Below, one piece after another: positions 32,803-37,375 of a stretch of 37,375 nt of DNA. The notes under the pieces are model-generated. The model saw only the letters and a program-made list of their open reading frames with translations, was not told the origin of the DNA and ran no database searches. A program made the position numbers and the translations under genes. The stretch is from an uncultured Lachnobacterium sp. GTDB taxonomy: Bacteria; Bacillota; Clostridia; Lachnospirales; Lachnospiraceae. The stretch spans positions 1-37,375 of the forward strand of contig URSS01000028.1 of assembly GCA_900550545.1 (NCBI GenBank). Reading direction: 5' to 3'. Each line of letters opens with the position of its first letter. The first letter of the stretch is position 1.

Positions 32803-33230
32803 TCATACGACAGATGACAAAAGAGGACGCGACAGAAGTTGCGCAAATTGAAAAAGAATGTTTTTCCCAGCCGTGGAGCACACAGGGCTTTATCGATGCG
32901 CTGGATCATTCTGCTTTTTTCCTTGTCGCAGAGGAAGCAAAGCAGATTTTAGGATATGTTGGAATGTACGTTACCGTTCCAGAAGGAGAAATCACGAATG
33001 TAGCAGTAAAACCGGAATATCGTGACCGGAAAATTGGAAGTACATTGGTGGAACAGATGCAGCAATGGAGTCTGGAACATGGTGTGAATCGTATTGTTCT
33101 GGAAGTACGTTCCGGGAATATGCCTGCAATTTGCTTATATGAACACAAAGGCTTTGTGAAACTGGGCGTTCGAAAAAACTTTTATCAGTTTCCCGAGGAA
33201 GATGCAGATATCATGGAATGGAACGGATAA
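32799..33230 (+). CDS. rimI: Ribosomal protein S18-alanine N-acetyltransferase RimI
   Basis: A 143-residue GNAT acetyltransferase of usual RimI length. It begins IIRQMTKEDATEVAQIEKECF and contains the acetyl-CoA pyrophosphate loop VKPEYRDRKIGSTLV near 72-86. The NRIVLEVRSGNMPAICLYEHKGF block, in parts, is the RimI family signature. It acetylates the N-terminus of ribosomal protein S18 and possibly other proteins. The neighbourhood tsaB-rimI is conserved in many Firmicutes. Coupled to tsaB by a four-base overlap. Confidence 0.93.
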   Translation: MIIRQMTKEDATEVAQIEKECFSQPWSTQGFIDALDHSAFFLVAEEAKQILGYVGMYVTVPEGEITNVAVKPEYRDRKIGSTLVEQMQQWSLEHGVNRIVLEVRSGNMPAICLYEHKGFVKLGVRKNFYQFPEEDADIMEWNG

Positions 33231-33261
33231 TGGATAAGAAAAAGAATAGGAAGAAAAATTT

Positions 33262-34173
33262 ATGTTAGATGTTTGTTTGTTAGGAACAGCAGGCATGATG
33301 CCGCTGCCGAACCGGTGGCTGACATCACTTATGCTACGATACAATGGCAGCAGTCTTTTGATTGACAGCGGGGAAGGAACACAGATCGCAATCAAAGAGG
33401 CCGGACTTAGTTTTAAACCGATTGATATATTGTGTGTGACACATTTTCATGCAGACCATATCAGCGGGCTTCCGGGATTGCTTCTTACCATGGGAAACGC
33501 AGACAGAACAGAGCCTTTGACCATTATTGGACCCAAGGGACTGACCCGGGTTGTAGAGGCTTTGCGCACGATCGCACCGGAACTCCCTTTTGAAATCATA
33601 TGCCGGGAATTAAAAGAACCGAACGAAGTGATCGAGATGAATGGATACGAAATTCATGCATTTCGTGTTCAGCATAAAGTAGTCTGCTATGGATATTCGG
33701 TAGAAATACACCGCGCGGGCAAATTTTCCGTGGAGCGTGCAAAGGAGCAGGATGTTCCAATGAAATTGTGGAGCCGTCTGCAAAAAGGTGAGACCATTAA
33801 ACAGGACGGAATTACTTATACACCGCAGATGGTGCTTGGGGCACCCCGGAAAGGATTAAAAGTCACATACTGTACCGATACAAGACCATTGGACAGCATT
33901 GTGGAGGCAGCGAAAGACTCGGATTTATTTATTTGTGAAGGCATGTATGCCGAAAAAGAAAAACTTGCCAAGGCAAAGCAATATAAACATATGACTTTTT
34001 ATGAAGCAGCAGACATGGCAAAACGTGCAAATGTACAGGAATTATGGCTGACGCATTTTTCACCGTCTCTGGTCCGTCCGCAGGAATATCTGCCGGAAGT
34101 GCAGAAAATTTTCCCGAATGCGCATCTCGGAAAAGACGGAAAAAGCGTTGAACTGGTATTTCAGGAGGAATAG
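33262..34173 (+). CDS. rnz: Ribonuclease Z (tRNA 3'-end processing)
   Basis: A 303-residue metallo-beta-lactamase-fold nuclease, the usual RNase Z length. Zinc ligands are in THFHADHISGLPG (H61, H63, D65, H66), with further histidines in VQHKVVCYGYSV and WLTHFSPS and the aspartate in YCTDTRPLD. LLIDSGEGTQ is the strand before the first motif. It cuts tRNA precursors after the discriminator base, which is needed for tRNAs without encoded CCA; both tRNA-Ser genes in this window lack encoded CCA. It lies between rimI and a small unknown gene. Confidence 0.95.
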   Translation: MLDVCLLGTAGMMPLPNRWLTSLMLRYNGSSLLIDSGEGTQIAIKEAGLSFKPIDILCVTHFHADHISGLPGLLLTMGNADRTEPLTIIGPKGLTRVVEALRTIAPELPFEIICRELKEPNEVIEMNGYEIHAFRVQHKVVCYGYSVEIHRAGKFSVERAKEQDVPMKLWSRLQKGETIKQDGITYTPQMVLGAPRKGLKVTYCTDTRPLDSIVEAAKDSDLFICEGMYAEKEKLAKAKQYKHMTFYEAADMAKRANVQELWLTHFSPSLVRPQEYLPEVQKIFPNAHLGKDGKSVELVFQEE

Positions 34174-34175
34174 GT

Positions 34176-34769
34176 ATGAAGAAAAAAGCAGGTATCGTAA
34201 TATTGGCTGTTTTATTTGTAGCACTGATTTGTGGAAGTTTTTACTATGTGAAAATAAAATCAAATGCAACACCGGATGAAGATACGCATCTGACAAAGAT
34301 ACAGAAAATTACTACGCGTGATCTGGAAAAAAATTATCCCAAGACACCGAGAGCAGTGGTAAAACTGTATAACCAGATCATTACCAGCTATTATGAAAAA
34401 GAGTATACCGACGAAGAATTTGATACATTGGTTGATCAGGCAATGCTTCTTTTCGACGACGAGTTGGCAAAGAATAATCCAAAAGAGACATATATACAGT
34501 CCTTAAAAAAAGAAATTGCGGATTATGATAAACGGTCCCGACAGATTCGTCAGACGAATGTCTGCGACAGCGATGATGTACTATACACAACGGATCCAAA
34601 AAATGACGATAAGCTGGCATATGTGACGGCGTCTTATTTTGTAAAAGAAGATAAGAGTTTTACAAAGACATACCAGATGTATGTACTGCGTAAGGATAAG
34701 AATGAAAACTGGAAAATACTTACCTACTATCAGATTGACAAAAATCCGAACGAAGATGCTACGGAATAG
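34176..34769 (+). CDS. Hypothetical protein with one N-terminal membrane helix
   Basis: A 197-residue protein starting three bases after rnz ends, with AGGAGG inside the rnz stop region. One membrane helix lies at about 5-25 (AGIVILAVLFVALICGSFYY). The rest is a polar extracytoplasmic domain with a DLEKNYPKTPRAVVKLYNQI stretch and a C-terminal strand-rich part (TYQMYVLRKDKNENWKILTY). Proteins like this, sometimes labelled DUF6715, sit at this spot in other Lachnospiraceae; that label is from memory and not certain. The fold of the outer part recalls NTF2-like/SnoaL domains, but weakly. Function unknown. Confidence 0.7.
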   Translation: MKKKAGIVILAVLFVALICGSFYYVKIKSNATPDEDTHLTKIQKITTRDLEKNYPKTPRAVVKLYNQIITSYYEKEYTDEEFDTLVDQAMLLFDDELAKNNPKETYIQSLKKEIADYDKRSRQIRQTNVCDSDDVLYTTDPKNDDKLAYVTASYFVKEDKSFTKTYQMYVLRKDKNENWKILTYYQIDKNPNEDATE

Positions 34770-34813
34770 TAGCAGAACATAAAGGCAAACAAGCGAAGAA
34801 GAAGGAAATAAAA

Positions 34814-35833
34814 ATGGATGAAATAAAAATACTTGCAATCGAGAGCTCCTGCGATGAGACAGCAGCAGCTGTCGTTGTAAATGGAAGAGATTTGCGCTCT
34901 AACATAATCTCTTCTCAGATTGCGCTACACACATTGTATGGTGGGGTGGTGCCGGAAATTGCTTCCCGTAAGCATATTGAAAAAATAAATCAGGTAATTG
35001 AGCAGGCTCTTGCAGACGCATCCATGACATTGGATGATATTGATGCAATTGGCGTGACTTATGGACCAGGTCTGGTGGGCGCGCTTCTGGTTGGAGTTGC
35101 AGAAGCAAAAGCAATCAGCTACGCGAAGAATATTCCTCTGGTTGGAGTACATCATATTGAGGGGCATATCAGTGCAAATTACATCGAAAATCCCGAGTTG
35201 GAGCCACCGTTTTTATGTCTTGTAGTCTCAGGAGGACATACACACCTGGTAAAAGTGGTGGATTATGGAAAGTACGAGATTCTTGGACGCACAAGAGATG
35301 ATGCTGCGGGAGAGGCTTTTGATAAAGTGGCCCGTGCTATTGGGCTTGGATATCCGGGTGGCCCGAAAATTGAAAAAGTTTCTCATGAAGGAGACCCGGC
35401 AGCAATTTCATTTCCACGTGCAAAGATTGCAGATGGAGAATATGATTTTAGCTTTAGCGGCTTGAAGTCCGCAGTGTTGAATTATCTGAACGGATGTCGG
35501 ATGAAAGGAATAGAAATCAATCAGGCGGATGTGGCTGCTTCATTTCAACAGTCCGTTACAGACGTACTGGTTGGTCATGCGCGTCATGCAATTCGCCAAT
35601 ATCATATGAACAAATTTGCTATTGCAGGTGGTGTCGCATCCAATGGTGTCATCCGTGCTGCAATGGAGCAGATGTGCAGGGAAGAAGGCGTGACATTTTA
35701 TCATCCTTCGCCGATTTTGTGTACAGACAATGCAGCAATGATCGGTGCGGCAGCATATTATGATTTTATTGCAGGAAAGCGTTCCGGCCTGGACCTAAAC
35801 GCTGTTCCGAATTTGAAACTGGGAGAATCGTAA
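34814..35833 (+). CDS. tsaD: tRNA N6-adenosine threonylcarbamoyltransferase TsaD
   Basis: A 339-residue Kae1/TsaD protein, full length. It starts IKILAIESSCDETAAAVV. The metal-binding HxxxH is in GVHHIEGH (H114 and H118). TYGPGLVGALLVGV, VSGGHTHLV, and the C-terminal AIAGGVASNGVIR and CTDNAAMIGAA blocks are intact. It transfers the threonylcarbamoyl group to tRNA A37, acting with TsaB and TsaE. Ribosome site GAAGGA. The stop TAA abuts the ATG of ispD with no spacing. Confidence 0.98.
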   Translation: MDEIKILAIESSCDETAAAVVVNGRDLRSNIISSQIALHTLYGGVVPEIASRKHIEKINQVIEQALADASMTLDDIDAIGVTYGPGLVGALLVGVAEAKAISYAKNIPLVGVHHIEGHISANYIENPELEPPFLCLVVSGGHTHLVKVVDYGKYEILGRTRDDAAGEAFDKVARAIGLGYPGGPKIEKVSHEGDPAAISFPRAKIADGEYDFSFSGLKSAVLNYLNGCRMKGIEINQADVAASFQQSVTDVLVGHARHAIRQYHMNKFAIAGGVASNGVIRAAMEQMCREEGVTFYHPSPILCTDNAAMIGAAAYYDFIAGKRSGLDLNAVPNLKLGES

Positions 35834-36553
35834 ATGAATAAGAAACATTTTACGGCAATTGTTTTATCTGCAGGAAAGGGAAACCGTATGCATAGCGATA
35901 TCCCGAAACAATACATGGATATGCTTGGATATCCGGTTATTTATTATGCCCTGAAAGCTTTTGAAGAGAGCAAGGTAGATGATGTTATTCTTGTGACAGG
36001 GGCAGAAGACGTTGCATTTTGCACAAAGGATATTGTACAAAAATATCATCTCACAAAAGTAAAAGATATTGTTCCGGGTGGAGCCGAACGTTATCTTTCT
36101 GTTTTGGAAGGGCTAAAAAAAGCACAGAATGCAGATTATGTATTGATTCATGATGGAGCCAGACCAATGATTAGTGCAGAAGATATAGAAAAGTCCATGC
36201 AGATGGTGGAGCAGGAGGATGCCTGTGTTCTTGCAACACCAGTCAAAGATACTATAAAGATTGTCAAAAAAGGGTATGTAACGGACACTCCGGATCGAGA
36301 TACACTTTGGGCAATGCAGACCCCTCAGAGCTTTTCGACAGAATTACTGCGCAATGCATATATACAGTTGGAAACAAAGCAGAAAAAGGAAAAAAATGTT
36401 CCGAATATCACAGATGATGCGATGATTGTGGAATACATGACGGGACATAAAATCCGTATTATTCCGGGAAATTATGCTAATATTAAGATCACGACACCGG
36501 AAGATTTGACCATTGCAGAAATGTTTTTGAAAAAAATGAAAAATAATGGTTGA
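35834..36553 (+). CDS. ispD: 2-C-methyl-D-erythritol 4-phosphate cytidylyltransferase
   Basis: A 239-residue nucleotidyltransferase of usual IspD length. The CTP-binding loop is IVLSAGKGNRMHSDIPKQY (9-27, with the conserved arginine and lysine). VPGGAERYLSVLEGL, LIHDGARPMIS, VKDTIKIV, and WAMQTPQSFSTELL follow, and KITTPEDLTIAEMFL ends the protein. It makes CDP-methylerythritol in the non-mevalonate isoprenoid pathway. Its ATG directly follows the tsaD stop, so translation is coupled; the ribosome site is inside tsaD. The last gene before the tRNA block. Confidence 0.95.
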   Translation: MNKKHFTAIVLSAGKGNRMHSDIPKQYMDMLGYPVIYYALKAFEESKVDDVILVTGAEDVAFCTKDIVQKYHLTKVKDIVPGGAERYLSVLEGLKKAQNADYVLIHDGARPMISAEDIEKSMQMVEQEDACVLATPVKDTIKIVKKGYVTDTPDRDTLWAMQTPQSFSTELLRNAYIQLETKQKKEKNVPNITDDAMIVEYMTGHKIRIIPGNYANIKITTPEDLTIAEMFLKKMKNNG

Positions 36554-36578
36554 CATTAGGTGGTAATGATGGTAGTAT
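36550..36578 (+). promoter_or_regulatory. Sigma-A promoter of the tRNA-Ser genes
   Basis: TTGACA (36550-36555), 17-base spacer, TAGTAT (36573-36578). The -35 overlaps the stop codon of ispD. Confidence 0.7.
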
Positions 36579-36616
36579 ATGTCTTGCGCTGATTCAAGTG
36601 CAAAAATAAAACATAC

Positions 36617-36702
36617 GGAGAGGTATCGAAGTGGTCATAACGAGGCGGTCTTGAAAACCGTTTGTCCGCAAGGGCACATGGGTTCGAATCCCATCCTCTC
36701 CG
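36617..36702 (+). tRNA. tRNA-Ser (anticodon UGA)
   Basis: Class II tRNA with acceptor stem GGAGAGG/CCTCTCC and discriminator G. The anticodon loop CTTGAAA has anticodon TGA, and there is a long variable arm (TTTGTCCGCAAGGGCAC region). The T loop is GGTTCGAATCC. The 3' CCA is not encoded. Confidence 0.95.
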
Positions 36703-36721
36703 CTAGGTGGTAACGCTTACG

Positions 36722-36748
36722 AAAAAAGAATTCGAAAGAATTCTTTTT
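36722..36748 (+). terminator. Terminator between the two tRNA genes
   Basis: AAAAAGAATTC pairs with GAATTCTTTTT around a GAAA tetraloop. GC-poor but perfect, with the T run being part of the stem. It may stop part of the transcripts or be a processing site. Confidence 0.55.
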
Positions 36749-36802
36749 CTAATGTATAGCCGCACACAGAACTCAATACTTCGCGTATTCGAGCAGCTGT
36801 TT

Positions 36803-36892
36803 GGAGAAGTACCCAAGCTGGCCGAAGGGACACCCCTGGAAAGGGTGCAGGTCGTTAATAGCGGCGCGAGGGTTCAAATCCCTCCTTCTCCG
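36803..36892 (+). tRNA. tRNA-Ser (anticodon GGA)
   Basis: Class II tRNA with acceptor stem GGAGAAG/CTTCTCC and discriminator G. The anticodon loop CTGGAAA has anticodon GGA, and there is a long variable arm. The T loop is GGTTCAAATCC. CCA is not encoded. It lies 100 bases after the first tRNA-Ser. Confidence 0.95.
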
Positions 36893-36932
36893 TTCGCTTG
36901 AAAATATTTTTTAAAAAAGATGTAAAAAAGTG

Positions 36933-36961
36933 TTGACAACAAACTTACATCATGGTAATAT
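36933..36961 (+). promoter_or_regulatory. rRNA operon promoter with UP-like element
   Basis: Perfect TTGACA (36933-36938), 17-base spacer, TAATAT (36956-36961). The 30 bases before the -35 are runs of A and T, as in an UP element. Confidence 0.8.
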
Positions 36962-36969
36962 AATCGAGC

Positions 36970-37321
36970 TGACCGTGATGAGCGGTAAACAAAAGTGCAT
37001 AACAAAACAGGACATGCGCGAATGAACATTGATAACTGAACAGTGAAAAACCTTGAAAGATTTTGAGAAAAGTGACGATTTGTGAAACAAATCGTTGCAG
37101 AGCGACATTTTCGCTTAACGAAAATGTTGTATCATTCAAGAACGCTTCTATAAAAGAAGCAACCTTAAAACAGTAAATCAGGACATTGTTTCTGATTAAC
37201 AGCCAGATTTAATTCTGGAAGGATTAAACGTTTTTACAGAAAGAACGGGATGTGCTCGCATAAGAGTCCGCCTTGCGGATGGCTCGCACAAGAATGTTAC
37301 TTTCTGCGAAAGCAACATTAT
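36970..37321 (+). other. Pre-16S leader with a series of hairpins
   Basis: About 350 bases of leader RNA without a gene. Perfect hairpins: ACGATTTGT/ACAAATCGT (37075-37095), CATTTTCG/CGAAAATG (37106-37126) and GCTTCT/AGAAGC (37144-37160). A larger nested structure is closed by CAGAAAG (37237-37243) and CTTTCTG (37300-37306), with GTCCGC/GCGGAT at its tip. These are probably antitermination and RNase III processing signals. Confidence 0.6.

Positions 37322-37375
<54 letters not shown>

Noticed and set aside
36707..36901. Open frame running through the second tRNA-Ser
   Set aside because: Overlaps a full tRNA and a terminator; not protein coding.

Overview
The window looks like a chromosomal segment of a gut Lachnospiraceae (Roseburia/Agathobacter-like) Firmicute. 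The evidence is the moderate-to-low GC, strong AGGAGG-type ribosome sites, sigma-A promoters with 17-base spacers, a typical Lachnospiraceae 16S rRNA start at the right edge, and gene neighbourhoods such as tsaE-tsaB-rimI-rnz-tsaD-ispD. The genus is inferred and not proven.

Left edge (1-4550): an AT-rich accessory segment. It holds the 3' part of a very large STAND-type P-loop NTPase whose visible N-terminus looks like the end of a Cap4/PD-(D/E)xK nuclease domain, which suggests an Avs-like antiphage gene. A small unknown reverse-strand gene follows, then a gene remnant with an orphan terminator. Next (4550-10560) come an ECF sigma factor with a membrane-anchored partner, a MutS-family ATPase without the mismatch-recognition domain, an ECF-transporter S component paired with coaBC (probably pantothenate uptake feeding CoA synthesis), and a small HPr-like protein.

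Centre (10560-20800): an eight-gene L-arabinose operon. It encodes a lipoprotein sugar-binding protein, a permease, a double-domain ATPase, a second permease, AraR, AraA, AraB and AraD. Together they import L-arabinose and convert it to D-xylulose 5-phosphate. The operon has a good sigma-A promoter, and stem-loops in three of its junctions (binding protein/permease, araA/araB, araB/araD) may set gene dosage. Next (20800-24410) is a probable fatty-acid module: a free-standing FakA/YloV-like domain, a TetR regulator and a membrane-anchored oleate hydratase.

Right half (24420-37375): a uracil/xanthine-type permease whose 5' leader is a 218-bp element with inverted ends and mutually exclusive hairpins, which is the best candidate here for something undescribed. 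After it come small membrane proteins (DUF975, DUF2752, DUF4190-like), tex, an FMN riboswitch with terminator controlling ribU, a YcxB-like protein, and a housekeeping cluster for t6A tRNA modification (tsaE, tsaB, tsaD), rimI, rnz and ispD. Two tRNA-Ser genes (UGA, GGA) follow, then an rRNA promoter with a long hairpin-rich leader and the first bases of 16S rRNA.
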